A stretch of DNA of 64,000 nt from the NCBI RefSeq assembly GCF_041860085.1, contig NZ_CP124747.1, forward strand, positions 6,843,001 to 6,907,000, in the 5' to 3' direction. How positions within the stretch are numbered: position 1 is the first letter of the stretch; each line of letters starts with the position of its first letter. Under the pieces are notes generated by a model that worked only from the letters and a program-made list of their open reading frames with translations, had not been told where the DNA came from and searched no databases. Of this stretch, positions 18,031 to 27,580 are shown piece by piece. The DNA comes from Schlesneria sp. DSM 10557. Lineage in GTDB: Bacteria > Planctomycetota > Planctomycetia > Planctomycetales > Planctomycetaceae. The translations under genes and the position numbers were made by a program.

Positions 18031-19205
18031 CCCCGTTTCTCACGCGTCTGATGGGACGCCTCCCCATCGGCTGGCTGCAACTGAAGCACAATCGGACCCG
18101 GTTGCTGGCCGCTGTAGGAGGTGTGACGTTTGCAAACGTCCTGATCTTCATGCAACTGGGATTCATGAACGCCCTGTTTGAGACCAGCGTCATCACGCAC
18201 CGGAATCTGGTTGCGGACATCGTGCTTGTCAGCAGTGATTTTCGCTCGCTGCGGGAAGCCAACCCCCTTCCTCGGACGCGGATGTACCAGGCGATGGCGA
18301 TTCCCGGTGTGACAGAAGCCACTCCGGTTTTCATGTCAACGATGATGTGGACCGATCCCGCGACGGGTGATACCACAAACTTTCGCGTGATCGGGATCGT
18401 TCCGTCCGGAGAAGTTTTCCTCGATGAAAAGTTGCAGCAGCAAGTTCCACTCTTACGCGAACCCGATAGTGCGATCGTCGATCGTCGTACGAGGGATTTC
18501 CGTCGCGAAATTGAAACTGTGATTCAGGAGCAGGGGGAGTATCTGATTGAATCGAGCGGTCGTCAGCTTTCACTGCGGGGCGTCTTTTCACATGGTGCTT
18601 CCTTCGATGTGGATGGATTGCTGATCGTTTCCGAGCAGACATTTCTCAGTCTGTTTCCCAAGCGGGCCGCCGGAACACCGACAGTGGTTCTACTGAAGTG
18701 TGCTTCGGGAACCGACCCTCTGGCGATTGCTCGCCAGATCGACCAGCACTTCCCCGAACGGGATGTGCTTGCGCTGACAAAGCAGGAATTCATTGACGCC
18801 GAACAGAACTACCAGTCGCGGCAGACACCGATTGGTTTCGTGTTTGGTTTCGGAGTCGCCATCGGTGTGATCGTGGGACTGGTGATGGTCTATCAGGTGC
18901 TGTCGACCGACGTGCAGGACCATCTTGCGGAATATGCAACTTTGAAAGCAATTGGGTATTCCCCCCGGTACTTTCTGGGAATCGTGTTCGAGGAGGCTGT
19001 TTGTCTGGCCACTCTGGGATTTGTTCCCGGGCTGTGTGTTTCACTGGTCCTGTACGCGGTGGCAGCTCGCGCAACGGCGCTGCCCATAGCGATGACCTGG
19101 TCTCGCCCCCTCTTCGTGCTGTTGCTGACGGCCGTGATGTGCGTGTTTTCCGGAGCCGTGGCGACCCGGCGACTCAACTCGGCAGACCCCGCGGATCTGT
19201 TCTAA
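18027..19205 (+). CDS. DevC-like FtsX-family ABC permease
   Basis: The 392-residue inner-membrane protein starts at a GTG overlapping the stop of the adaptor gene. One N-terminal membrane helix (LLAAVGGVTFANVLIFMQLGF) is followed by a periplasmic domain of about 200 residues. Three helices close the C-terminus (FGFGVAIGVIVGLVMVYQVL, a middle segment GIVFEEAVCLATLGFVPGLC and PLFVLLLTAVMCVFSGAVAT). This is the FtsX/MacB permease fold with four helices and fits the DevC subgroup, paired with a separate ATPase. The preceding long open frame from 17820 is a shadow of the adaptor gene. The substrate is unknown. Confidence 0.88.
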   Translation: MTPFLTRLMGRLPIGWLQLKHNRTRLLAAVGGVTFANVLIFMQLGFMNALFETSVITHRNLVADIVLVSSDFRSLREANPLPRTRMYQAMAIPGVTEATPVFMSTMMWTDPATGDTTNFRVIGIVPSGEVFLDEKLQQQVPLLREPDSAIVDRRTRDFRREIETVIQEQGEYLIESSGRQLSLRGVFSHGASFDVDGLLIVSEQTFLSLFPKRAAGTPTVVLLKCASGTDPLAIARQIDQHFPERDVLALTKQEFIDAEQNYQSRQTPIGFVFGFGVAIGVIVGLVMVYQVLSTDVQDHLAEYATLKAIGYSPRYFLGIVFEEAVCLATLGFVPGLCVSLVLYAVAARATALPIAMTWSRPLFVLLLTAVMCVFSGAVATRRLNSADPADLF

Positions 19206-19217
19206 GGGAGGCGACCG

Positions 19218-19967
19218 ATGACTCTGGCTTCTGAAATCCTGGGAATGTCTGCAGCGGCGATTGAAGTTCGCGGCCTTTGCCACTCGTTTGGCAAAGGGGA
19301 GGCGCAAGTCCGTGTCCTGCACCATGTCGATCTGACCATTCAGCGTGGGGAAGTCATCATCCTCATGGGCCCTTCCGGTTCCGGGAAGACAACGTTGATG
19401 ACGCTGATCGGCTGTCTGAGGTCGATCGAAGCAGGCTCGGTCAAGCTCCTGGGGCAGGAATTGAACGGAGCCGATGCCCGCACGTTGACCGAAATGCGTC
19501 GGCGACTCGGCTTTATTTTTCAGGCCCATAATCTCCACCGCAGCCTGACGGCGCTCGAGAATGTCCGCATGGGTCTGGAGGTCCATGGCAAAGCGGGCAT
19601 GCAGAATTGGTATGCCGCCTGCGAACAGGCGTTGAGGCTCGTCAATATGGAGCAGAGACTCGATTTTCTGCCAGAGAAGCTTTCGGGAGGACAAAAACAG
19701 CGGGTCGCCGTGGCGCGCGCCCTGGTGGGGAATCCTGACATCGTGATTGCCGATGAACCGACGGCGGCACTTGATAGGGAAAACGGACGGCTGGTAGTGG
19801 AACTGCTCCGCGATCTGGCACATCACCGGGGGACCACGGTTTTGCTTGTGACGCACGATCATCGGATCCTGGACGTGGCGGATCGCATTATTCGCATGGA
19901 GGAGGGTCGCGTCGTTGACGCCGTTCAGTCGACGGATGAACTCGTACTCGAAGACGCGCCAGCCTAG
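19218..19967 (+). CDS. DevA-like ABC transporter ATP-binding protein
   Basis: This is a 249-residue cytosolic ATPase with Walker A GPSGSGKTT, Q-loop FQAHNLHRSL, signature LSGGQKQRVAVARAL, Walker B IVIADEPTAALD and a switch His in LLVTHDHR. It belongs to the MacB/LolD/DevA ATPase group, partner of the FtsX-type permease. AGGGAGG stands 6 bases before the ATG, 12 bases past the permease stop, so the three genes form an operon. Energises tripartite export with the adaptor and an outer-membrane channel encoded elsewhere. Confidence 0.92.
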   Translation: MTLASEILGMSAAAIEVRGLCHSFGKGEAQVRVLHHVDLTIQRGEVIILMGPSGSGKTTLMTLIGCLRSIEAGSVKLLGQELNGADARTLTEMRRRLGFIFQAHNLHRSLTALENVRMGLEVHGKAGMQNWYAACEQALRLVNMEQRLDFLPEKLSGGQKQRVAVARALVGNPDIVIADEPTAALDRENGRLVVELLRDLAHHRGTTVLLVTHDHRILDVADRIIRMEEGRVVDAVQSTDELVLEDAPA

Positions 19968-20202
19968 TTCGCTGTGTTGTGGATTTGTTGTTTTGCTGAG
20001 AAGTGAACTGACAACTCGTCGGTGTTTCGCAGTTTGTTTCTCTGCACCTGCGTGCAAGTCGGCACCAGCGGGCAGGACTGATATTTATCGCCCGGCTTTT
20101 CCTGCGCGTTGTGATTCGAGTATGTTGCGGAACTCTTTCGCCGCCACCGTTGACCTTTGGGGCTGAAAGTCTTCCTGTCCCGTTCGTATAGAGTTTTTCT
20201 TG

Positions 20203-20979
20203 ATGTCAAGCACTGAATTTGAGGGGTTGATACGCCAGTGGGAAGCAGGGCAGATGAGTTTATCCCACCTGGAGACTCAACTTCGCTCTGTCCTGGCGGC
20301 GACCGCAGTGACAGCGGATGTCCAGATCGACATGGACCGGGAGCGACGTTGCGGCTTTCCTGAAGTTGTCTATGGACCGGGAAAAACTCCCGCGGCGATT
20401 CGGGACGTCTTTCTGAAGCAGCAGACCGCCGGTCAGAACTCGTTTGCGACGCGGGTGACTGTCGAACAGGCCGAATTCGTCATGCGTGATCTGCCGACAG
20501 CCATTCATAACCCTGTCGCCAGAACGCTGACTCAGCGGAACCGGGATCCCGAGATTCAGGGACGCGTTATCGTCGTATCGGCAGGGACCAGTGACCGTCC
20601 GATCGCGGAAGAGGCACTTGAGACCTGTCGCTGGATGGGATGCGAGACCGACCTGGTGCTCGATATTGGTGTTGCCGGTCCGCAGCGGCTGCTGGCGCAG
20701 CGCCATCGATTGGCGCACGGGGATGCCATCGTCGTCGTGGCAGGAATGGAAGGGGCACTTCCTTCGGTCGTGGCCGGGTGGGTGAGTGTCCCCGTCATCG
20801 CGGTTCCGACCAGCATCGGCTACGGGGCTCATCTCGGGGGGATCGCTCCTCTGCTGGGGATGCTCAACAGTTGTGCTGCGAATGTCGCTGTCGTCAATAT
20901 CGACGCTGGCTTTAAGGGTGGGTATCTCGCCAGTCTCATCGCCCGGAAGCCAGGGGATGCCACAAGGACCGCCGGATGA
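20203..20979 (+). CDS. larB: LarB, pyridinium-3,5-biscarboxylic acid mononucleotide synthase
   Basis: The 258-residue protein has an N-terminal helical part with CGFPEVVYGPGKTP, the LarB hallmark. Its C-terminal PurE-like (AIR carboxylase) domain has VIVVSAGTSDRPIAEEA, GMEGALPSVVAGWV and VIAVPTSIGYGAHLGGIAPL. LarB carboxylates and hydrolyses nicotinate adenine dinucleotide to make P2CMN, the first step of the nickel-pincer nucleotide cofactor of lactate racemase-type enzymes. No larC, larE or larA lies in the window, so the later steps would be encoded elsewhere. The first in-frame ATG at 20203 follows a TTG; start choice is minor. nnrD lies 130 bases downstream, perhaps co-transcribed. Confidence 0.92.
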   Translation: MSSTEFEGLIRQWEAGQMSLSHLETQLRSVLAATAVTADVQIDMDRERRCGFPEVVYGPGKTPAAIRDVFLKQQTAGQNSFATRVTVEQAEFVMRDLPTAIHNPVARTLTQRNRDPEIQGRVIVVSAGTSDRPIAEEALETCRWMGCETDLVLDIGVAGPQRLLAQRHRLAHGDAIVVVAGMEGALPSVVAGWVSVPVIAVPTSIGYGAHLGGIAPLLGMLNSCAANVAVVNIDAGFKGGYLASLIARKPGDATRTAG

Positions 20980-21109
20980 GTACAATCTGACTGCGGGCTG
21001 ACGCGTGGCGGCAGCAGGATCCTTGGATCCTCTCGACGGTCACGCAGACGGAAACTGCTCGGCCGATGCCTGAAGGATGCGACAGGATTCTATTTGCAAA
21101 AGGGACTTG

Positions 21110-21994
21110 ATGGCTGATTTCACCGCTCTGCAGCTTGTCAATTCGTTGCCAGCCGCACCTGTGCGAAGCGATGACGCCCACAAAGGAGATTGTGGGCGAG
21201 CCTTGCTGATCGCGGGCAGTCGAGGGATGAGTGGTGCGGCCTGCCTGTCCTCAACGGCAGCACTCCGTGGAGGAGCCGGGCTGGTGACCGTCGCGGTTCC
21301 CGAATCGATCCTCTCGATTGTCGCGGGATATGAACCCTCTTACATGACGATCGGACTGCCGGAAGATGCGGAAGGGAGGCTTTCCAACGCCGCTCCGCAA
21401 AAATTATCCGAGGTGCTGTCGCGGCAGAACGCGGTCGCCGTCGGGCCAGGGCTCAGTCAATCCGCCGGGCTGCTCGATGTGGTCACGCACCTGTATACGA
21501 CTCTGACGCAACCGGCGGTCTTCGATGCGGACTCGTTAAACATCCTGGCGAAGCGGCCGTACGTCCTTCCGCGGACCAGTGAGGCTGCTGCGAGAATTCT
21601 GACGCCGCACCCGGGAGAGTTCTCTCGTCTGACCGGTTTGGACATCGAGACGATTCAGCAGAATCGGCAACAACATGCCGCGGAATTCGCAAAGCGGAAT
21701 GGTCTGATCGTCGTACTTAAGGGACAGAACACGGTCATCACCGATGGGACTCGTGTCGCAATCAACGCCACCGGGAACAGTGCGATGGCGACCGGGGGGA
21801 CGGGAGACGTCCTGACGGGAGTGCTGGTTGCCTTGCTGGCGCAAGGGATGGCACCCTTTGAGGCCGCTCAATTTGGAGTTCATCTGCATGGCCTGGCAGG
21901 GGACATCGCTGCGGAGGAAAACTCGAAGATCGGTCTGATCGCCTCGGACTTACTTCGTTACATTCCGCGCGCGTGGCGGGATCTGGGGCGATAG
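21110..21994 (+). CDS. nnrD: ADP-dependent NAD(P)H-hydrate dehydratase
   Basis: The product is 294 residues, the YjeF C-terminal (carbohydrate kinase-like) domain alone. The ribokinase-like core shows DAHKGDCGRALLIAGSRGMSGAA, GPGLSQSAG, ALNPHP-type region ILTPHPGEFSRLTG and the signature GGTGDVLTGVLVALLAQG, all diagnostic of NnrD. It repairs hydrated NADH/NADPH using ADP as phosphate source. The epimerase domain (NnrE) is not fused here and not adjacent. The start ATG 21110 has AAAGGGA 6 bases upstream; the longer ORF start at 21077 adds unrelated residues. Cytosolic. Confidence 0.92.
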   Translation: MADFTALQLVNSLPAAPVRSDDAHKGDCGRALLIAGSRGMSGAACLSSTAALRGGAGLVTVAVPESILSIVAGYEPSYMTIGLPEDAEGRLSNAAPQKLSEVLSRQNAVAVGPGLSQSAGLLDVVTHLYTTLTQPAVFDADSLNILAKRPYVLPRTSEAAARILTPHPGEFSRLTGLDIETIQQNRQQHAAEFAKRNGLIVVLKGQNTVITDGTRVAINATGNSAMATGGTGDVLTGVLVALLAQGMAPFEAAQFGVHLHGLAGDIAAEENSKIGLIASDLLRYIPRAWRDLGR

Positions 21995-22422
21995 TCGATC
22001 CCTCTGTCGGTACGCGAGACAAGCTTAGCGGATAGACAGGAGCAGCCGAGCCATTCTCCGACGCGATTTGCACGGTTCTATCCCATTCGCGACCGGAAAA
22101 ACCAGTCGATGCCGCGCCTGCCGTTGCACTTCCGTCCTCCATTTCGCATCGCCCGTTGGGAACCCACGGCCCCGTAACGCTGCCTCTCTTTCCATGGTTC
22201 GATCGCGTCCCTGATCGCGGAATCAGGATCGAATCCAATTTTGCAGAGGCCGGCCGAATGCAATCAGCAAACGTTTATCTATAATTGCGGATAGACTCGT
22301 TGAGTCGGCCGACGCCTGTTCGCGTTCCTGATGCACGACGTGAGATTTCGATGATACGACCACTGTTTTCGAATTTTCCGACAAGCCCCCTCGACACGTC
22401 ATTCAACACCAGGGGGCGTCCC
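21995..22422. other. intergenic region with an imperfect hairpin
   Basis: The gap of 428 bases precedes the PSD1 gene. An imperfect hairpin around 22198..22233 (CCTGAT/ATCAGG inner stem of 6 bp, TTCGAT/ATCGAA outer arm) followed by TTTT may be a weak terminator of nnrD. The PSD1 frame is open upstream to 22285, but this stretch carries no homology. Confidence 0.4.
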
Positions 22423-25400
22423 ATGGAAACGGAATCGCTCTCACGGTCGGCAATGCTGGCGGGAGTCATCTGTTCGTTCGGGCTGTTCCTCGTTTCAACT
22501 GCGCAAGCGGATGATGGAGGCCAGTTCTTTGAATCAGAAGTTCGTCCGGTGCTGGTGGAACATTGTCAGCGGTGCCACGGGGCGAAAAAGCAGGAAGCCG
22601 GGCTCCGGCTGGATTCCCGCGACGCCCTGCTCAAGGGTGGCGACAACGGTGCTGCGATCGTGCCCGGTGATGCCAACGCCAGCCTGCTGATTCTGGCGGT
22701 CAAGCACCTGGGCGATACGCAAATGCCTCCCAACGGCAAGCTGACGGACAAGCAGATCGCGGCGCTTGAGCATTGGGTGCAGGCAGGAGCACCGTGGCCG
22801 GCAGCACTGGAAACCGTCGGCGAATCGCTGGCGGACGTGCATCGTCGCCACTGGGCATTCCAACCTGTTACGAACCCCGCCGTCCCGGATGTGAAAGAGA
22901 GCACCTGGGAACGGACACCGATTGACCGCTTCGTCCTGGCGCGTCTGGAAGCGAATGGTTTGTCACCGTCACCCGCCGCTGATCGTCGCACACTGATTCG
23001 TCGACTGTCGATGGATTTGACCGGCTTGCCTCCCACTCCCGAGCGAGTTGATGCATTTGTGAATGATCCAGCAGAAGATGCCTACGAGAAACTCGTAGAA
23101 GAACTTCTCGACTCACCTCATTATGGGGAGCAGTGGGCAAGGCACTGGCTCGACGTGGCTCGTTACTCGGACACGAAAGGCTATGTGTACGCACGGGAAG
23201 AGCGATTCTGGGTCCACGCCCCCGCTTATCGCGACTGGGTGGTTCAGGCCTTCAATCGTGACCTCCGTTACGATCAGTTTCTCTTGCTTCAGATCGCCGC
23301 GGATCAGGTGGCACCCAATAACTTGAGTGCTCAGGCGGCGATGGGCTTCCTGACGCTGGGCCGACGTTTTCTGGGCGTCACGCACGAAATCATCGACGAC
23401 CGAATCGACGTCGTGACCCGTGGAACAATGGGATTGACGGTCGCATGTGCCCGTTGCCACGATCACAAATATGATCCGATTCCAACGGCCGATTATTACT
23501 CACTCTACGGCGTCTTCCTGAACTCGACGGAACGTTTGCAGGCGATTGCCGAACCGCCAGTCCGCGATGAGGCGTACGAAGCGTTTGATAAAGAGCTTCA
23601 GAAACGCCGCCAGCAACTGCACGACACGCTGCAGCAGAAGCGGACCGAGGCATCTGATCGGGTCCGCGAGCGGGTGACGGATTATCTCGTCGCGCAAACG
23701 GAACTGTCGAAATATCCTGAAGAGGGTTTCGATCAGGTACTAGCGGTTACGGATGTGATTCCGACATTTGTCCGGCGCTGGGAAGCCTGGCTCGCTCTGG
23801 AAACGCGGATTCAAGACCCCATCTTCGGACCATGGCGACGATTTGCCGCGTTAAAGGCTGACGAATTTGCTGAACAATCGCCGCTGATCGTAAAGGCTCT
23901 CAACGACGAACCCGCAATGGTAAACAGTAAGGTTCTGTCTGCGCTCTCACCTCCTCCCGCGACCATGCGTGAAGTCGCAGAACGGTATGGAACTTTGCTT
24001 CAGGCCGTGAATCGGGATTGGAAACTCCATCTGGAAAAGGCGAAGGCAGCGGGATTGCCTGAGCCTGCCGCGTTCGATCTTCCTGAGGATGAATCCCTGC
24101 GACAGGTCCTTTTTGCGCCCGGTTCCCCCTGTCTTGTTCCGAATGAGCCCATCGTTTCGACGGAAGGCTATTTCGACAGTGGCTCTGTGACCGAACTGTG
24201 GAGATTGCAGGGTGAGATGGATCGCTGGCTGATTCAGTCACCTCTCGCTCCCGCTCATGCCGTCACCCTCGTCGATCGGGAATTAATCCGCCCTGCACGG
24301 ATCTTCCGAAGGGGAAATCCTGCTAATCGCGGGGCCGAAGTGCAGCGCCATTTCGTCTCCGTCGTCGCGGGATCGGAACCAGCTCCGTTTCAACAGGGAA
24401 GCGGACGGAGGGAACTCGCTCAGGCGATCATCGATCCACAGAATCCACTCACTGCACGAGTCTGGGTGAATCGTGTCTGGCAGGGGCATTTTGGATTGGG
24501 TCTCGTAAAGACCTCCAGCGATTTCGGGATACGAGCTGAGCCACCCAGCCATCCGGAACTGCTGGACTGGTTGGCCCGGCAACTGATCGCCAACGAATGG
24601 AGCACCAAGCAGCTGCACCGCCTGATCGTCCTGTCCAGCACCTATCGGCAGCAGTCTCTGGGGACGGACGATCAAACACCGCAAGCTGCTGGGGGAACCA
24701 ATAATTCGGGCTTGGCGCGTGCCATGCAGGTTGACCCTGAAAATCGACTTCTCTGGAGAATGAATACGCGCCGTCTGTCGTTTGAAGAGTTCCGCGACAG
24801 CTTGTTGATGGCTGCGGGACGGCTCGACTTACAAATGGGGGGGCGTGCGAGCGACCTGTTCGCTGCGGACGGGACCGCTCACCGCAGGCGAACCCTGTAC
24901 GGCCTAATCGATCGACAGTTCCTGGCAGCGACGCTGCGTGTCTTCGATTTCGCGAACCCTGACCTTCACATTCCGCTGCGAAGCGAAACGACCGTTCCCC
25001 AGCAGGCCCTGTTTGCTCTGAACCATCCTTTTGTGGCCCAACAGGCCAGAAGTCTGGTGGAACGAGTCAGTCAGGACGGAGTGACTGATCCCGCAGAGAA
25101 AATTCGCCGGCTGTATCGGACTGTATTTCAGCGGCAGCCTACCCCCGGACAGTTGGAAAGGGCTCTGGCCTTTCTTGCGGTCGACGGAGAAGAGATCGCT
25201 GCTGCCGTCAGTCCGGAGTCACTGGCCTGGCAGTACGGCTATGGCCGCTATGACGAAGCGGCGAAAATTTTGACGAACTTTCAGCCTCTGCCTTATTTCA
25301 ATGGGGCGGCCTGGCAGGGGGGGACTCAATGGCCCGACGCGGCCCTGGGTTGGGTGCAGGTAACGGCCTCAGGTGGGCATCCCGGGAATAATCTGGACCA

Positions 25401-25821
25401 CTGCGCGGTGCGACGCTGGACCGCACCTCATGACGGAACGTTCTCTGTGGAATCAACCGCTGCTCATGAGGTCGCCGCAGGAAATGGAATTCGTTGTTCC
25501 ATCATTTCCAGCCGACAGGGATCGCTCGCGTCGATTCCCCTCCACAATGCCCGGCAGAAAATGGACATTGAATCGATCGAGCTGAAAAAGGGGGACTCGC
25601 TCGATTTCGTCGTGGATATCAATGGAGAATTGAACAGCGACCAATACCTCTGGTCCCCCGTTGTCCGGCATCGATCTGCGGGGAGCGAAGCCCCAAACAT
25701 GCCGGAAGCCGTCTGGGATGCCCAGCGGGATTTTACTGGGCCGTTGCCATCGCTGCTGAGCAACCTTGAACAGTTAGCCCAGGTGCTCTTGATTGCCAAC
25801 GAACTGATGTTTGTCGACTGA
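22423..25821 (+). CDS. planctomycete cytochrome c / DUF1549 / DUF1553 (PSD1) protein
   Basis: This is a 1132-residue secreted protein. A signal peptide (LAGVICSFGLFLVSTAQA) is followed by a cytochrome c domain with CQRCH at Cys48-His52 and a methionine-rich DTQMPPNGKL heme-ligand region. The DUF1549 domain runs from about residue 150 to 350 (RTPIDRFVLARLEANGLSP, RLSMDLTGLPPTPERVDAFV) and carries a second heme-type motif CARCHDHKYDPIP at Cys342-His346. DUF1553 covers about 655-905 (NPLTARVWVNRVWQGHFGLGLVKTSSDFG). A C-terminal beta-rich domain of about 200 residues follows. Such proteins are a planctomycete hallmark, probably periplasmic electron-transfer or polysaccharide-related, with no proven activity. 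The usual partner DUF1501 gene is not downstream here. The ATG at 22423 has AGGGGG upstream. Confidence 0.9.
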   Translation: METESLSRSAMLAGVICSFGLFLVSTAQADDGGQFFESEVRPVLVEHCQRCHGAKKQEAGLRLDSRDALLKGGDNGAAIVPGDANASLLILAVKHLGDTQMPPNGKLTDKQIAALEHWVQAGAPWPAALETVGESLADVHRRHWAFQPVTNPAVPDVKESTWERTPIDRFVLARLEANGLSPSPAADRRTLIRRLSMDLTGLPPTPERVDAFVNDPAEDAYEKLVEELLDSPHYGEQWARHWLDVARYSDTKGYVYAREERFWVHAPAYRDWVVQAFNRDLRYDQFLLLQIAADQVAPNNLSAQAAMGFLTLGRRFLGVTHEIIDDRIDVVTRGTMGLTVACARCHDHKYDPIPTADYYSLYGVFLNSTERLQAIAEPPVRDEAYEAFDKELQKRRQQLHDTLQQKRTEASDRVRERVTDYLVAQTELSKYPEEGFDQVLAVTDVIPTFVRRWEAWLALETRIQDPIFGPWRRFAALKADEFAEQSPLIVKALNDEPAMVNSKVLSALSPPPATMREVAERYGTLLQAVNRDWKLHLEKAKAAGLPEPAAFDLPEDESLRQVLFAPGSPCLVPNEPIVSTEGYFDSGSVTELWRLQGEMDRWLIQSPLAPAHAVTLVDRELIRPARIFRRGNPANRGAEVQRHFVSVVAGSEPAPFQQGSGRRELAQAIIDPQNPLTARVWVNRVWQGHFGLGLVKTSSDFGIRAEPPSHPELLDWLARQLIANEWSTKQLHRLIVLSSTYRQQSLGTDDQTPQAAGGTNNSGLARAMQVDPENRLLWRMNTRRLSFEEFRDSLLMAAGRLDLQMGGRASDLFAADGTAHRRRTLYGLIDRQFLAATLRVFDFANPDLHIPLRSETTVPQQALFALNHPFVAQQARSLVERVSQDGVTDPAEKIRRLYRTVFQRQPTPGQLERALAFLAVDGEEIAAAVSPESLAWQYGYGRYDEAAKILTNFQPLPYFNGAAWQGGTQWPDAALGWVQVTASGGHPGNNLDHCAVRRWTAPHDGTFSVESTAAHEVAAGNGIRCSIISSRQGSLASIPLHNARQKMDIESIELKKGDSLDFVVDINGELNSDQYLWSPVVRHRSAGSEAPNMPEAVWDAQRDFTGPLPSLLSNLEQLAQVLLIANELMFVD

Positions 25822-25931
25822 GACTCGGTTGATTGCCCTGTGCTGCTTCGCGAAGATAGCCGCCAGAGGCAAGTTTAAGAGCGACGCTTAGTCAGAGGTG
25901 TCCCGCGAACTGGGACGCTCAAGGAACCGCA

Positions 25932-27524
25932 ATGAAAACTCAAAATGTATTGATCGATGGAGAATGGCGGGCTTCGACCGGCACGAAAACATTCCAGGCG
26001 ATTAATCCAAAGACAACCCAGGCCCTTTCCGAGTCTTATCCAGTAAGTCCCTGGGCCGAAGTGGAAACGGCGATCAATGCCGCAGCTAAAGCGGCCGAAG
26101 CGGTGCGGGGCTGGAACGGTTCTCGCTTTGCCGATTTTCTGGACGCTTACGCTGACCAGATCGAAGCGCGAACTTCCGAACTCGTCACGCTGGCGAATCT
26201 GGAAACCGGCCTTGCGGTCCAGCCACGACTTCAGGATGTCGAACTTCCCCGTACGACGAATCAACTTCGTCAGGCGGCCAAAGCCGCCCGCGACGGCTCA
26301 TGGGTTGAAGCCACCATCGACAGCGGGAGTAACATCCGTTCCCTGCTGGGGCCGATCGGGCCGGTTGTGGTGTTTGGACCGAACAACTTCCCTTTCGCGT
26401 TCAATGGGATCTCGGGCGGGGATTTCGCGGCAGCGGTCGCAGCAGGAAACCCGGTGATTGCCAAGGGGCATTCGTCTCATCCCGGCACGACCCGCATTTT
26501 TGCGGAAGCGGCCCACGAAGCCGCGAAAGCCACCGGAATGCCCGCAGGGTTTGTCCAGTTGATCTATCGCATCGATCATAGTGATGGCGTGAAGCTCGCG
26601 TCACACCCTTCTGTCGGCGCGATCGGGTATACAGGTGCCCGCTCGGCAGGAATGGTCCTGAAAGAGGCTGCGGATAAAGTCGGTAAGCCGATCTACCTCG
26701 AGCTTTCCAGCATCAATCCCGTCTATTTTCTGCCTGGGGCACTGAAAGAGAAGGGGGCAGCCCTCTCGGAACAGTTCGCGACGAGTTGTCTGATGGCCGT
26801 CGGGCAGTTCTGTACCAACCCCGGACTGGTCATTGCTCTGGCAGGACCCGAGACCGAAGCGTTTATCAAGGAGACGGCGGAACGTTTCGCGGCCGCCCCC
26901 GTGGGGACGCTGTTGAGCGAAGGGGTTCAGAAGAACCTTCATTCCGGTATTCAGACGCTGGTCAAGAATGGAGCCCAACTGCTGGCGGGTGGTGAGAAGG
27001 GGGGCGGAACAGGATTCTGTTGCCAGAACACCCTGCTGCGAGTCACCGGAAAACAGTTCATTCACAACCCTGAGTCGCTTCAAACGGAAGCCTTCGGGAA
27101 CGAATCGTTGATCGTCGTCGCGGCTGATGAAGAAGAACTTCTGGCTGTCACCCGCTGCCTTGAGGGAAATCTCACCGGCAGTCTCTATACTTCGACGGAT
27201 GGATCAGACGACCCCCTTTACGACCGGGTTGCGGCGATTCTCCGCCAGAAAGTCGGTCGACTTCTCAATGACAAGATGCCGACCGGAGTCGCCGTGGTCC
27301 CCTCCATGAATCATGGTGGGCCGTTCCCGGCGACCGGGCATCCTGGATTCACCGCCGTCGGCATCCCGTCGTCGATCCGACGATTTGCGATGCTGCAATG
27401 CTATGACGGTGTGCGACCACACCGTCTGCCTGCCCCTCTGCGAAATGCCAATCCAACGGGAACGATGTGGCGGCGGATCGACGGGCAGTGGAGCCAGGGA
27501 AATGTTCCCGAGGCGTCCAACTGA
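25932..27524 (+). CDS. aldehyde dehydrogenase, probably 2,5-dioxovalerate (alpha-ketoglutarate semialdehyde) dehydrogenase
   Basis: The 530-residue cytosolic NAD(P)-dependent enzyme has catalytic Cys294 in GQFCTNPG and the general-base Glu257 in YLELSSINP. Its Rossmann region carries GPNNFPFAFNGISGGDFAAAVAAGNPVIAKGHSSHP. The length over 500, the SSHP variant instead of PSE, and QFCTNPG rather than QXC(T/S) with a canonical C-terminal set place it in the KGSADH group. It would oxidise 2,5-dioxopentanoate to 2-oxoglutarate at the end of uronate, pentose or hydroxyproline catabolism. No sugar-catabolic neighbours support a specific pathway, so the substrate is inferred from family similarity. 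The start is the only ATG that preserves the normal N-terminus. Confidence 0.85.
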   Translation: MKTQNVLIDGEWRASTGTKTFQAINPKTTQALSESYPVSPWAEVETAINAAAKAAEAVRGWNGSRFADFLDAYADQIEARTSELVTLANLETGLAVQPRLQDVELPRTTNQLRQAAKAARDGSWVEATIDSGSNIRSLLGPIGPVVVFGPNNFPFAFNGISGGDFAAAVAAGNPVIAKGHSSHPGTTRIFAEAAHEAAKATGMPAGFVQLIYRIDHSDGVKLASHPSVGAIGYTGARSAGMVLKEAADKVGKPIYLELSSINPVYFLPGALKEKGAALSEQFATSCLMAVGQFCTNPGLVIALAGPETEAFIKETAERFAAAPVGTLLSEGVQKNLHSGIQTLVKNGAQLLAGGEKGGGTGFCCQNTLLRVTGKQFIHNPESLQTEAFGNESLIVVAADEEELLAVTRCLEGNLTGSLYTSTDGSDDPLYDRVAAILRQKVGRLLNDKMPTGVAVVPSMNHGGPFPATGHPGFTAVGIPSSIRRFAMLQCYDGVRPHRLPAPLRNANPTGTMWRRIDGQWSQGNVPEASN

Positions 27525-27537
27525 TGCCAGTACAGGA

Positions 27538-27563
27538 CCCACCGGGACATCGGTCCCGGTGGG
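27538..27563. terminator. bidirectional hairpin between convergent genes
   Basis: A perfect 11-bp stem CCCACCGGGAC with loop ATCG and GTCCCGGTGGG sits 14 bases past the aldehyde dehydrogenase stop and 18 bases before the MATE stop on the other strand. Position fits a shared terminator. No T-run follows on either strand, so it may act with other factors. Confidence 0.65.
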
Positions 27564-27580
27564 ACGCATCTCTTCAATGG

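Noticed and set aside
21016-21031. AGGATCC-TT-GGATCCT palindrome after larB
   Set aside because: The 2-base loop is too tight for a terminator hairpin and no T-run follows.
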